Source: Helopsaltes ochotensis
Lineage: Eukaryota; Chordata; Aves; Passeriformes; Locustellidae
Reading direction: 5' to 3'
DNA length: 64,000 nucleotides
NCBI GenBank assembly: GCA_013400155.1
Contig: VXBM01000199.1
Coordinates: forward strand, 993,055-1,057,054
In this document: piece after piece, positions 1 through 13,241 of the stretch
How the letters are laid out: each line of letters begins with the position of its first letter
How positions within the stretch are numbered: position 1 is the stretch's first letter
Notes under the pieces: generated by a model
What the model was told of the DNA's origin: nothing
The model's input: the letters and a program-made list of their open reading frames with translations, nothing else
Database searches by the model: none
Translations under genes and position numbers: made by a program

Positions 1-751
1 AACTATTACAGACTAAATTTGAAAATGCCCTTTCCTCTATATAAACCAAACTAAAACTAAGGGGACTTACAGCTATATCCAGCAGGTAGATTGGGTTTCC
101 CTCTAGGTTCACCCTCAGTTTAAAAGGTAGTCTCATTGTCCTAAAATAGACACTTCCAAAAGAACAAGGATACTTTCTACATGCAAACAGATGCTTAGAC
201 TCACAGTCATTCTCAGGGAAAGTTGCCCCAGTTAGACCTACCAAGTCCAAGTCAGAGCTTGGAGCTACAGTGCAGTGCGATACAAGCAAAGTATTTCAGA
301 AAAAGCTATTTCAGGGTAAGATGAACTCAAACAATGATATGCTTCAAAGCTTTTACTGTAAAAATATTTATAAAACCCATCCCTTATTGAGAGCTATTGA
401 AAACAGATGAACAATAAAAATGCTTATGCAGGAAAAATAAAAAGCTTGGAAAAATGCAGCTTTATTTCTTATGATCCATAAATCCAATAGTTAGATATGT
501 ACTATACATGCAACAAAACTCCATTTCCAAAAGCCTAGAATGGTCCTTCATAATTCACTGCAAATTCATGGCGCTTCAATAATTTTATCATTATGAGAGG
601 AATAGATCACACAAGTAGGTTGTCACTCAGCAAGGTTGCACTACTGGAAGTGGGCTAGAAAAGCACTTTTATCTCTCTAACAGTCCACCCATCAAATCAA
701 AACACTAACAGCACAGGAAGTAATTCAATTGTTGAGTTTGTAAAGAAGACT
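1..751. other. Intron sequence, nothing recognised
   Basis: AT-rich unique-looking sequence of FBXL7 intron 1. I see no repeat family or exon. Confidence 0.5.
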
Positions 752-1095
752 TTGGGGTGACCTAGGTGTGGCTTTTCAGTACCTGAATTGGAGCCCCCAA
801 GGAAGATGGAGCTGGATTTTTACAAAAACATGGTGAGGACAAGGGTAAATGGTTTCAGATGGAGAATAAATTGAGGTTAGATATTAGGAACAAATTCTTT
901 CTTGAGTGGATGGTGAGGCTGCCCAGAGAAGCTGTGGATGCCCCATCCCTGGAAGTGTTCAAGGATAGGTTGGAGGAGCTGTGAGCAACCTGGTCTAGTG
1001 ACAGGTTTCTAGTGAAACCTGTCCATGGCAGTGGGGTTGGAACCAAATAATCTTTAAGGTCCCTTCCAACCCAGGCCATTCTGTGACTAAACAGC
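752..1095 (+). mobile_element. CR1 LINE 3' fragment
   Basis: Matches the remembered CR1 3' region in order: a 'gtggcttttcagtacctgaa' segment, the 'atattaggaacaaattctt' segment, the 'gatgccccatccctggaa' segment, and the closing 'ggtcccttccaaccca' followed by an attctgtgac end. It is severely 5'-truncated with scattered substitutions. It lies in FBXL7 intron 1, antisense to the gene. No coding capacity remains. Confidence 0.92.
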
Positions 1096-4000
1096 ATGGA
1101 AAAAAACAGATTCAATCTCTCTAATGAAACTTGTCATATTGCTGCTGCTCTGAGGCTCAACCACAAGGTGTCAGAAACAAATGTTTTTAGCTAAACTATA
1201 GTGATGAATAATCACAATTTGCAGGATTTCATTTTTAAACACAAAATATGACTGCAGCTTTTCACTTCTACTGACTACAGCAGTCAAGAGAACTGTAGTA
1301 TTTCAAATAAGTAGCAGTGAAGACCCAACAAGAAAAGAGCACCCACTTATCTCTCATTGTTGCTTCAGACACCAGTCACACTTCTCAAATCTACAATTCT
1401 ACCTTACAGGTTCTGTCTTTTAACTCTTCCCATGACTCCATTAAACTATTCTTTGTTCATAAGTCATGAAGGGTCACTGCAAAGGACAGGACACCAGGCT
1501 ACAGGGGTCTCATTTCAGCCAGTTCATGTATTTTAGATTCTATGCAAAGGTATTTCCAGGAGTGTCTTTAGAGAAAGCAGTATTGCCCATAAAGCCCTTT
1601 TCTTTCAATTCCAACTTCTGACACTGCTGATAACTGCCACAGAGATTTTAATTGAAATCACGGAGGACACACAGAAATACTGCGCAAACCCTGAGTTGTC
1701 AGCCTGGAGAGATGATCATCACTTACACAAACAATGCACAACATTTCACAGGAGAAAAGCAAAGCATTAGGATTTAACTCCATGACATAAATACAACAGC
1801 TCAACATGAAGAATCCCTTTCCAATGAGAACCCATACAAAAAGTACTGCTCGGAAGGACAAACCCTCAGATGCCATATTATACAGGAAGGCAAGCAGTCC
1901 CACAGCACATTCTCACAGGTCAAGGACAGGTCTTGGGTTAGCGGAGAGCATGACATTGAATCCCAAGGAAGCAATCACCATTTAAGTTTAGCATCAACCA
2001 AAAATAAAGATGTTCAAGTCTAAATAGCATTTTTAAATTACACATGTGCAAACATTTTAAGATAAAGGTAATACTTTGCTATGAATGAGGCATGAAGTAC
2101 TTCGCAACAATTTATCTTACTGTCATTAAACATTCAAAGAAACAGCAATTCTAGTTTGTTTACTATGGCCAAATGCCCAGATTTAATTTTTTTTTTCACA
2201 GATGTGTTTAACCTAAGAATTGGACAGTTTAGGCTGCAAGAAAACAGAAGGCTGAAAATGCAAACATCTCTGCCTTGAGGTGAGAGGACTTGCAAACTTG
2301 GTAGGCCACTTATCTTTACAGCAACATAGGAAAGCTTTTGCCAAGACTTTAGATTCCCAATTAGTTGGGACGGTACAGGATTGTCCAGTATTTTACAGCA
2401 ATTTTCTCACTTAGACAGAATATCTGTCCTTAGCATGCTCCATTTTCATCTGCAACTCTTACTGGCAAAAGAAAATAATAACCATTTATTCTAAGTGAAA
2501 GTGGGAGAAAATTTTGCCTCCAAGTTTTCCTGAACCTCTGGTACCTTCTTGACAACTCACCTATAGATTATGGAGATTTGAGGGGAGATAAGTAAATGTT
2601 TGTCCCTTTTCTAGTTGATAAACTGGCTGTGAAGCTCTAACTTCATTTCCCCTCTGCTGTTCTAGAAGGAGCCTCGATCCAGTTCTGTCACTAGATTTAT
2701 GAGGAATGTGCAACACAGACCCAGTGGGCAGCAAGGCCCAGTTCTGTCACTCCTAAATTTTCCTTTGCTTCAGAGGAGTTTGCTGGCTGCTATAATTTAG
2801 CTGGCCTTTCCTATTTCCTGTGCCTCTCACAGACAATAAACAGAAATATTCTAGACATTACTTTTTGTCTGGATTCCAAGAAGCATTTTCAAAACAACAC
2901 AAGTGCTTGCAGTGCCCACCCTCCCACACGTCTCCTCAAAACCACACAGCAGAGGAGAAATACTCAAGAGACAACTGTGCCATTAAGCAAAGAAAGAATA
3001 ACCTCTTAGCCACTTCATAATTTACTCAAAAGTGATTAGGAAGTGAAATGGAAAAGTCTCCAGGATGCTAGAAACTTCTGGCCAGTCTGAATGACACTAA
3101 CACAAAAAAAAAGTACTACCTGAGCTGCCCAGAGTCAAGCAGCTGTTGCCACCAACCAACCATCTGCACATGGGAGCATGCCTAAGGCTTTACACAGTTA
3201 CTGAAATATAAGGAACTGTTGTCAGATTTTACAAGAGGGCAGCAGGCAACTGGATTTACTGACTGTAAGGATCTAAGGATGAGAGAATTAAAGACAACTA
3301 ATGTTCATCTCTCAGAACACATTAAGGTGAATCCAGACCAATCTTAGACTGGAATTCGCTTTCAGCTGCAGAGAAACCAACTGAGAGGCAGCTCTTGCAG
3401 GAGCAATTGAAGATTTGACCCAAAATTACTAACAAATTCCTTTGGCAGCTTCTGGATGGATTCTCTACCTGTTCTTTTTTTAAGTTCATTCAAACATTCA
3501 AAGCCCTACCTGGGAAAATGGTAGCATCTTTCTAATCTATCCCTAATTGTTCCAAACAGTCACAGAGCTTCATAGTAGCTCACACAGCAAGACAGCACAG
3601 GAAGCAATTCAAGTAGCAAACTCTCTTTAAAATACTTTTGAAAACCTTTGTGCCACTTATCTAAATGATGTTATCTGTCCATACAGCATTACCAAATCAT
3701 AAATCTATTACCCTTCAGAATAAATCCTTGTGTATGTGGCAAAGCAATGACAAAACATTAGATAGGGAGAGTTGTCCATTTACTCTTCACGACTGATGCA
3801 ATTTCTTCACAGAAGCTTTCTTAGGTTTAGTGTAAAGGTCAATCTTCAAGAAATAAAAAAGCAGCAGTGATACCCTTGGCAACTTTGTTGGCAAGCACTG
3901 AAGGATCACCTGATATGCCAGGCCCGTGAGATGCCTCGGACTATTGCCAAACAGGAAAGATAATATTATGCTACTGTATGTCTTTTTACCTATTAAGATC

Positions 4001-7000
4001 AAAGTCACTCCTTTAGTAAAGGGAAGACAGCAACAAATTTGTTTAAAGTTCATCAAAGCTGTAATTTCACAGCTCCACTTTAGAGGAGTTACTCTGCCGC
4101 TATTCAGATGCAGCATCCCTGTCTCCTCCCACTAAAAACATTCCACCAAAAAAGCCGAGGGGAATACCCAGCTTATTGCAGCTGGCAAGCAGCAAACTAA
4201 GAATACATTACATCCAAAAAAGAATTTTAATTTATCAGCTTTCCAAATGGCACAGCCCTACTGAAGGGTAGGTTGTCACATTTCACTGGGTCAATTCAAT
4301 GCACTACATAATTATATATTGACACAAAGCATTAGTGTTACAGTAAATTGTTTATAAAAAATGCAATTAGTTGATTTCTGGTCTGCTGGCAACCAGAATT
4401 ATCAGGGCTCAGCTGACGTATTTCATAAGATAGCCAGGATTTAATGACTTTCCTGTATAACTAATGTGGCTAGAAAGTCTCAAGGAAAGTACAGTGGTCT
4501 GGTTTCCAATCTCCTTAACACATTGCATTACTTGTGTTTGGGTTTTCCGCATCTTTTTTCTAAAGGCACAACAGCACTTATCTGAAGATTGCATTTTAAA
4601 TTTAAAAAGTAACAAAAATACAGTTCAATTCCTCAAATGAAATATTTCAGAAATAAGCCATCCTTTTTAGATCTCAAAAGTAAGTGCTGGCCACACAACA
4701 CTGAATCATATTCTTAGCCTTAACTCTTCATAATTTCACTAGAATCAGATTGAAAAACTCCTTGAGGATTCTTACTAGAATTCTCTAGCTTAAAATTTTA
4801 GAGATTCCATTAACCTAGCACATACACTAAGAAGAACTAGAGGGCTCAAAGAAAGTTGTGAATGCTATTTTTTTTTAAAGATACACTACATAGGTAAACA
4901 AAAAGGCCAAAGTATTAACAACACTATGTAGTATGAATGTACATCTCCAGTATATGTACAGAAAGTAAAATTAAGACCAGTTCCCTAAAGAATTTTGTCG
5001 TTCTCACACATTTTTGATTTCTGCAAAGCTGTATTACTTGTGTACAGTCCAGGTATCACTAACGCAGGACTTCAGTCTGGGAGATAAATGCAAAGCTAAC
5101 ATGCAAGAATTAGCATATAATGATTTTTTTTTAATTTTCATGGCATCAACATGAAGAAGGATTTAAAAAAAGTATTAAGTCCTTTTTTTAAAAAAAAAAA
5201 TCTTTTTAAAAAGCAGTAGCTCTTGTTCCAAAGGAAAGAGGCTCATGATAAGCTTCTTTTCTCAAAACTGAAGCAAACTCAATTTTGATATTGGTGTAGA
5301 AGAGAATAGCAGAGAACACTTCATGTAATTCACTATTCCTCCACTATTTTCTATCATACAAAAAGGCACCTCTAGGAACATCTCATTCACCTAGATGACT
5401 CACTAGTGGCACAGATGAGCCAATTATACCTAGAGTACTCATTCATTTTTGTAATTTAAGCGAAGTTTCTACTGGGTACCTGCTGAACATATCTTGTAGG
5501 GTCCAGGAAAAACACACACCTTTTCACTGCCACTCCACCTCTTTGTACTTTCAGCTGTAAGACTCAAGACTCCAGAATATGTCATTGAGTTTACCTTGTT
5601 TGTTTTTTCCCTGAAACCTCCTGTGGTCAAGTCTACAGAAAAGGAAGTTTTACACAAAAATCCTCACATTGGAAGAGCATATGCTGTTACAACGAAAAAA
5701 TGCTAGTAAGAAGCAATCTTCAAATCAGCCTAGAGTACCTAGGATGTGCAAATTGGGGGTAGAGGAGGTGGAACAATTTTATTAGTCTTAGTTCTGATAT
5801 CCACTGCTAGCAGCTAAAGCACAGTGCCCTGAATCCCCTGCACCCCTACTTTATTCAAGTAGCAATCTGTATTGGCAACAGACTTCCAACCCCGTATGTT
5901 TGGATAAGGGACTTCTTGCTCGTAACAAGGTTTTTCATAGAACACTAAAGAACCTCAAAGAGGTCAAATCTCAAGCGGGTGAAATAGAGCACCAGCAAGA
6001 ACTATGAAGAGGAATCTATGCATACCTTTTACTCCTGTGGAAAAATAAAACTCTACAGAGATGGAAGAAATTGCAAAAGGCTTGTGGAACGCTTGAAAAA
6101 CACTGACTGCAAAAGTACCACGGAGCAGCATTACACCATCATCACACAGTTTTTGGAGAGCATTCTAAATCAAAGGGGACTAGAAATCAATGAAAACCCC
6201 AAGAAACGTTTGTATTTGCCCTTGAGGTCTTCCATTGCTCATCCTGCACCTCTCATACTGCTACAGGTTAAAAACACACACAAAAAAAAGCAGATTTTTC
6301 ATGTAAAAGTGAAAATAAAACATTACACTTGTTTAAGTATGGTCATGCTGCCTACAAATTGAGGAACTCCAGTGACATCACCCTCTTCTCTACCCTGCCC
6401 TTCCTTACCTGGGTGCACAAAGCAGCATCCCTCCTGAGGCCTAGATAACTACATTGCAACCTGTGAGCTTGATCTATCCTATTCATAAGAGAGAGCTTTT
6501 ATACTACAACATAGTCATTGTCTCTGGAGAATGCCATCCACTTCCAGACTTCACCAGGCATGACAAAGAACAACTTTTACAAAACCGTTGCTTTTGGGAA
6601 TGAGCCAGCCAGCCCAGAGGGCTCTCCTCACAGGGCTGTCCAGTAGCCATGTACCACCACTTTCAGTCCTTGGTAGATACAAAATTTGTTCAACTAAAAG
6701 AAAAGCTTAGAAGAATGAGTTCTACTGATTTTACTGGGGGTTTGTTCACACTTCATACCCATTAGTTGGCATCTACAAGATTAAAGCAAGATTGTGTAAC
6801 CATCCTTCTTCTCCCAAGTGCGTAGTTAGAGACCTGGCCTTGGCTTGAAAATACCTTTGGAATCAACAGAATCCTTCACAATTTGTCTTATATTTTCTCA
6901 AAACCATGGATGGCTAGCATTAGCAACAAGGCTGTTACCAGTACAAGTCAATTAACAAAAAGCCTAGGCTCTGTGTCCTACTTACCACATTCCTTTCAGT

Positions 7001-9094
7001 CAAGTGCCAATACCTCAATTAGGAAGAAAATTGAGGAAAACACGGGTAGGATTAATCGGCGCTTAAAAGGCACAAACCACACAACCACTGACAGCCAACT
7101 GCTACATGAAAGGCTCCTGTGTCTGACTAGACTTGTTCTGGTTTAGACTAATCCCAGGGAAGCTAAACTTCACTTTCTAGGAATGTTTTTGCTCATGTAG
7201 GGACTTAATGAAGAAACCCTACACTTCAGTGACAGACAGGCAAGGTGAAGGGCAGGAGGAGACCTTATCCACAGAGGGGCAAGAATTTGTTTTCTGTAGA
7301 AAATGAGGCCTGGCAAAATGAAAGCAGGAAACCCAGAAAGGAACAGGTCTGCAACATTCAGTGTGTCCTACTTCTGCTGCCAAATCCTGTGCTCAAAAAA
7401 AAAGGTAAGTGATAAGGTTGTTCAATTCCATTTCATTGCCTGACACACACTATTGAAATATGCACCATTTTAAAGATGCTGGGCAGTCATCACAGTTTAA
7501 CTCCTGCAGAGATAAATACAACTTGCCATACAATATTTGAATCAACAAATTCCTGGACAACCAAAGAGAAACTATCCCTTCCTCTTATTCACAGTTTCCG
7601 TGCAATCTCTTGATAAGGAAATTGACAGTTGGATTATTTCTCAGATGCAGAAGGCTCTTACATGGAGCCTTTTAAAACCAGAGTTAAAGCAGGAAAAATT
7701 AGTAATTGTTTGAGGGAGAGGAAGTCTCACAGTCACCTTTGTTCCACTAGTTCCTGGCAAGAGAAATAAATACTCACCACAAGCATTTGTGTTTTTCCAT
7801 AAAGACAACCATGTAGAGCAACAAAAGGTACACCCACAGGGGAGCAAAGAGCAATAATTTCCCAAGAGAAATGAAGACATAAGCAAAATATTCTGCTCAT
7901 GCCTAATTGAGTGCCAAGGAAAACTTTAAACTGGACTATGCTGTCTAGTCTATACATACAAACGGAAAGAAAAACAGTTCTAAAAAGTCGCCCCTAAAAT
8001 CTTACATTGGACCATTTTAATTCATGCACTGTAGCTATAGTTCTGATGCCACAGAACACTTAACTTTTCACCTTTCTAGAAAGTTACCTGTGCTCCCATA
8101 CAGAACAAATGTTCAAGAAATAGATAACATTAAAAGGTGAATTACCCTAGAGGCAGCTTTTTGGTACTAAAATCAAGATGCAAATTCAACCGTCAAGTAA
8201 CATCAGACATAGCAATATCCAAAATCCATTTTATTGTACACAACTTTAGTTTTAAACAGAAGACTCTAAACTGAGAAGCATCTACTAGCACTTTAGAGGA
8301 TTAAAATTAATCACATTGTCTGGTAGTGATTGATTTCAGAAGAAAATTTATGACAACCGGATTTCATTATTTCACATTTGAAAAGTAAGCCATTTCTTCT
8401 AAACTTGAATATTAATCTTCCATAACTTAAATGGGGAATTTAAATCCTCTTTGATTCAACCCTAGAATACATGGAAAGAAGCAAACTTTACACCTACACA
8501 GCAGAATAAGGATTACTGTAAATATTTTTACCAGTCATGGCTACATCAACTTGAACGTGGCACAAATGATTTCTTATTATTATTAATCCCATTTTATTAA
8601 TTAAAGTAACAATCCTCATTTTCTAGGAGAGCAAAGAAAAAGGTCATCCAGGGCTAGCTGTTCTTCCTGAAGCAACCAACTTCACTGAAGATGTTTTTAT
8701 GAAAATAGAGACCATTGCTGCTGCCAGAAACAGCAACAAAAAAAACAGAGCCAGATTCTACCACCGCAACTCTTAGGAGGATTCTTCTATTTTATCTGTT
8801 CTCTGTCAAGAGAAAGTGTAGTCATTGAGAAAGCATGAGTTATGCAGTGGAAATTAAGACTTTTAGTATTAATAATACAAGGTATAAATAAATTATAGCT
8901 GAAGAACTCCAAACCAGCAGTAGACACAAATTTACAGAGTACTGTTTAGAGATACTCAACTACTGTAATACAGCCTTCACACTTGCCAGAACTTGCTACA
9001 GCTGAACTCTATTGCTTCTGAAAGCCTGGTAGTAGCTTCTCTAAACGTAAGTAACCAGCAGAAGTACAGGAGGATGAAGTTAGAGAACATTTAA
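1096..9094. other. Long repeat-poor intron stretch
   Basis: About 8 kb of AT-rich intron sequence with no recognised interspersed repeat. It has short homopolymers (for example T and A runs around 5124-5210) and no reading frame with protein-like character. A 20-mer starting cagcacaggaag recurs at 709-728 and 3593-3612 with one mismatch, which I treat as chance. Confidence 0.5.
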
Positions 9095-9990
9095 CCTAAC
9101 TGGACAGACACAAATCCATGAGACCTAATGGAGTGCACACTGATAATGGCCACGGGATCTGGCCAACATCATGGCAAGGTCTCCCAATTACTGCAGAAAG
9201 GTCATGGTGATCAGGAGAGGTTCTTGAGAATTAGACAATAGCAAAGATGACCCTGTCTCTGCAACAGTTTGGAAGACAATCTAAGGAGCCACAGGCTGGT
9301 CAGTCTCACTTCAATCCAGGAAAAGTGACAGAGCTTCCTGGAAAACATTTCCAAGCCAAGAAGGTGATGGGAAGTCTTTATTATGGATAAGTGGAAGTCA
9401 TGCTTGGCCAGTCTGACAGACATTGATAAGGAAACAACTGGCACTAGGGGAGTACACAAGTGGTTTATCCTGACTTCAGCAAAGCTTCCCAGCTTTTGTT
9501 TTCCATAGCACCTTCATAGACAAATGGATGAAGCAGAGACTAGCTAAGTAGACCGTGAGACAAAAATGAAAACTGATTAACCTGCCAGGCAGAAAGATAC
9601 TTAGAGAGCTAGGACATTTTACTCTGGAGAAGAGGGGGCTTGGACAGATTCTTACCATTGTGTATAAATACCTGGAGAAGAGAGAGAGTGAAGTAAAGAC
9701 GACAGCATCTTCTCAGTGACAGCCATTGAACAGACAAGAGGGAATTGTCACAAACTGATATTATGAGCATTTCCATTTAAACTTTAAAGCTTTTTTTTAT
9801 TCTTTTAAAACCTGCAGGTGACTGAGCACTGAAACAGACTGCTCAGGGGCATTGTATTATCTTCATCTTTGGAGATGCTAAGAAATCTGATGGCACAATA
9901 TTCCGTGCAACCTGCTCTAGTTGGCTTCATTTTGAGCAGCAGGTTGGATTAGAGATCTCCAGAGGTGTGACTTCCAATCTTTTGATTTGT
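9095..9990 (+). mobile_element. CR1 LINE fragment including decayed reverse-transcriptase region
   Basis: The order of segments follows the end of CR1 ORF2 and its 3' UTR. A 'caaatccatgagacctaatg' segment comes first, then the 'ggctggtcagtctcacttca' stretch that in intact copies encodes the RPVSLTS part of the reverse transcriptase. Next are 'gaagtcatgcttggccagtc' and 'gacttcagcaaagcttccca', then the UTR segments 'tgtgtataaatacctggaga' and 'cctgctctagttggcttcat', ending with 'ggattagagatctccagagg'. The frames are broken by many stops and indels. It is in intron 1 of FBXL7, antisense to the gene. Confidence 0.85.
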
Positions 9991-10482
9991 GTACTTTAGG
10001 CTCTATAGACATTAAAATATGGCCAAGAGTTGATTGGAAAATGTTGTAATGTAAATTAACTATCTGTACAGAACTCCACTGGCAGTATAGTATACCAAAA
10101 CAAGAAAAATTCCACAGCTTAGAGGCTCTGGAGTAAGAGCACCTGTGTTCTCAAACCATGCTAAAAATAGATGAGGACTTTCAGGCTTGTTGGCTACCAA
10201 AGAGGATAGACATGAATGATGAACCTGAGGAGGAAGGTCAGCTACTAGATATTCTCGACATAGAAGAGCGTACAATTAGCTTCAACTTGATGCCAGCGTC
10301 ACTAACTGGAATTGAAATCCTCCTGCTACAAGGGCTTATTTATGCCTCTTTTTGTATATCCTGAAGTTTCAAAAATTCTAAAAGCTCAAGTTGTAATAGT
10401 ATATCAACAACTTTCACATAATTAAGCAATAGATTATTGTTTAAAACCTTGTTTAAAAAAAAAAAAGGTTACGCAAGACCAC
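9991..10482. other. Intron spacer between two CR1 fragments
   Basis: AT-rich sequence ending in an A-rich run near 10455-10466. No gene or further repeat recognised. Confidence 0.5.
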
Positions 10483-10956
10483 ACAGAGTACTGCATCCAG
10501 TTCTGGAGACCACAGCACAGGAAAGACATGGACCTGTTGGAATAAATCCAGAGAAGGACCACAAAAATGATCAGGGTGCTGGAGCACATCTTCTATGAGG
10601 ACAGGCTGAGAAAGTTGGAGCTGTTCAGCCTGGAGAAGACTCCTTATTGTAGCCTTTCAATACTTAAAAAGAGCTCATAACATGGAGACAGACTTTCTTG
10701 TAGGCCTGTTGCAATAGCACAAGGGGTATCAGTTTTAAACTGAAAGATTTAGACCACATATAAGGAAAAATTATTTTACAGTGATAGTGGTGAAACACTG
10801 AAACAAGTTGTACAGCGAGGTGGTAGATACCCCACCCTCGGAAACATAAATGGTCAGGTTGGAAGGGGCTGTGAGCAACCTGAAATTCATTGCAGAGGGA
10901 TTGAGAGATGACATTTAAAAGGTCCCTTCCAATCCAAACTACTCTATGATTCCATA
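10483..10956 (+). mobile_element. CR1 LINE 3' fragment
   Basis: Clear CR1 3' region: 'gtactgcatccagttctgga', 'aagacatggacctgttggaa', 'gagaaggaccacaaaaatga', 'aggctgagaaagttggagct', then 'ggtcccttccaatccaaact' and the terminal 'ctatgattccat'. The 5' end is truncated directly after an A-rich run. Non-coding remnant, antisense to FBXL7. Confidence 0.93.
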
Positions 10957-11957
10957 GAGTTGATGCCGCAAGCAAAAAAGTTTCAAAAAACAAGGCAAAA
11001 AAACCCGTAATAGAAATAGGTTTTACTAGGTACTACAGAAAAACGCCAAAAACATCTGTTGAGTACATCTGCTGGTGACTAGCTGTTGCCTTTTGTCTTG
11101 CCCTCCAGTGACAAACCAGGTCAAGTACTACCATCATTGCATGAGAGTCAAAACAATATAAAAGCCACAGCACCATAAGAAACTCTCAAATAAGTGCACT
11201 TTGTCTTCATCAGTTCCCACAACAGTATTACTATCTCTCAAAGATAAGATTCAAGCAAAATACTCACCCTAAGTAATTATTACACGATCTAAGAAAAGCT
11301 TCCAAGTTTCTCCATGCAGCCACTTACACAGAAAGAGGATTTTGTGCAATCTGGCAATAAAATAGTATCTGAGCCTTAAATAGACAGTATGCTTCTCCAC
11401 TACACAGGCAGTCCCACAAGCAATAAAAGTCCAGACTCCCCACAAACTGACAAGATTACACTTGTCATGTGACAACTAGACTTGATACAATTCTATTTTT
11501 ACTGTGAAACAAGGCTGTGTGACTCTTGATCAAAAGTGGTTCTTCCTAGTTAACTGTCTTTGATGTTATGCCAGTGTTTGGACTCCTCTTTCTTTCTTAA
11601 AGAAAACAAACAAACAAAAAGACAGCCAACTTCATAATTGCTCCTTTTATAATAGCATCTGCAAATTTCATTTGGTTTTCTTTTTACAGGAACAAAGAAG
11701 GAAATTGAGGAAGATAATTTTTAAAATAGATTCACCGAAAAGAGTATTAAAACACCTTCCTCCAAGCTAATGCTGCTTGAAAAGATTTCAGTATAGCATT
11801 ACTGCAGCTATTATACACATTTGTACACAAATCCCTGAGAAAGAAAAGTGCCACGTGATTTCAGATGTTGATTTGACAAATCTATGTTTTGCAGACAGGA
11901 ATTTCCTGATTCAAAACATGGGCATGAAAAAGAGCTTCCTGTTGCTAACTTTCCTCC

Positions 11958-11963
<6 letters not shown>

Positions 11964-11999
<36 letters not shown>
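11964..11999. repeat. A36 homopolymer
   Basis: Thirty-six consecutive A on the plus strand, flanked by 'ctccaagggt' and 'tccccaaaac'. No retroelement body is visible upstream. Confidence 0.95.
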
Positions 12000-12003
<4 letters not shown>

Positions 12004-13223
12004 CAAAACACAACAATTTCCCCATTTCCTAAAAGCAGAGACCACAAAAGTGTATAAGCTGAAGAGACCTATTCTGCCAACAAATTACTTCTGCTGAGTT
12101 TGGATACTGGGACAGAGTTGGAACCTTTTTCCTTAAGTACCTGTTCAGACACAGCCAACTCAAGCATAACATCAAGATGGTAACACCTCCTTTATGGAGG
12201 TCTCACATAAACCTGTCCTCAATGCCATGTTGGTGATAGAAGGCATACAAGTAGATTTGGAAGTAAAATGAGGACTATGATCAGACAGAACTAACAGCTA
12301 TTTTCCCCCAAGGTCAGTTACAAGCCTGCAAGTTCTCAACCTAAATAATACTGGAATAACAAAGTCCTGTAGCTCATTTATCCCATCACAACCTGCACAT
12401 CTATACACAGAGAAAGTGTTGCATATTTCTTCTTCTCATCAAGAAGGAACAGATTTTATCGGGCACTCACCACCTGTTCTTCAGCTTTTGAAGGTCTCTA
12501 CTCCTTAATGAAATAGTTGTCCTAATTTAGCAAAGCACATGTCCTGTATTAAAAAATAGGGCACAGATAACTATAAAATGAAGAGCAGAAATAAACCACT
12601 GGTGCATTTCAGCCTTCAAATGTCATCTACTGCCTCCTGCTGATCACTTTCCTAACGCAAACAAGACACACGAAGGAGCAAACCAATTCCTAGTTAGGAA
12701 TTGTTCACAAAAGTAAGAAACCCAGAAGTGGCAAAAGGACTGAAACTGCCAAAAAAACCTAAGTTTGCTGAGGAGTTTTTTGGGGTTAGTGGCTTGGACT
12801 TAAAACAGCTAACCCAATACAGGTTGATTTTTATTTTTTCCCCCCTCACAAGGAATAATATAGTATCAACTTCAGTTTGGATTTTATGAAGTCCAGTTAG
12901 GTAGAAGAATGTTCAAATTCAGCTTAGAAAAGTTACCAAAGCAGTCTCGTCTCTTTCCATGCCTTTGGGGAGTGGGAAAAAGAAGGATGAGAATGCGCAA
13001 GTCCTGGACTCCTACTACCTTAGCTGAGGCGGGTCTGCTGGGAGCCTTCCGTGTCATGCATCCTCAGCTTGACAGTTTGTTCAGGCCTCTGACTGGCATC
13101 CAGTCAACAATTTATTTTTATTTAAATGTACAGAAGAGCACCCGGTTAATCTGGCACCACGCAAAGCTACCAACCAAGTCAAAGACAACTGCCTAGAGCA
13201 GTTAGTTAGCTAATATCTATTTA

Positions 13224-13241
13224 AAAATAATAATAATAATA
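13224..13241. repeat. Short AAT microsatellite
   Basis: Five to six consecutive AAT/ATA units within an AT-rich stretch of FBXL7 intron 1. Confidence 0.8.

Noticed and set aside
709..3612. 20-mer repeated at 709-728 and 3593-3612 with one mismatch
   Set aside because: No extended similarity around either copy; likely chance.
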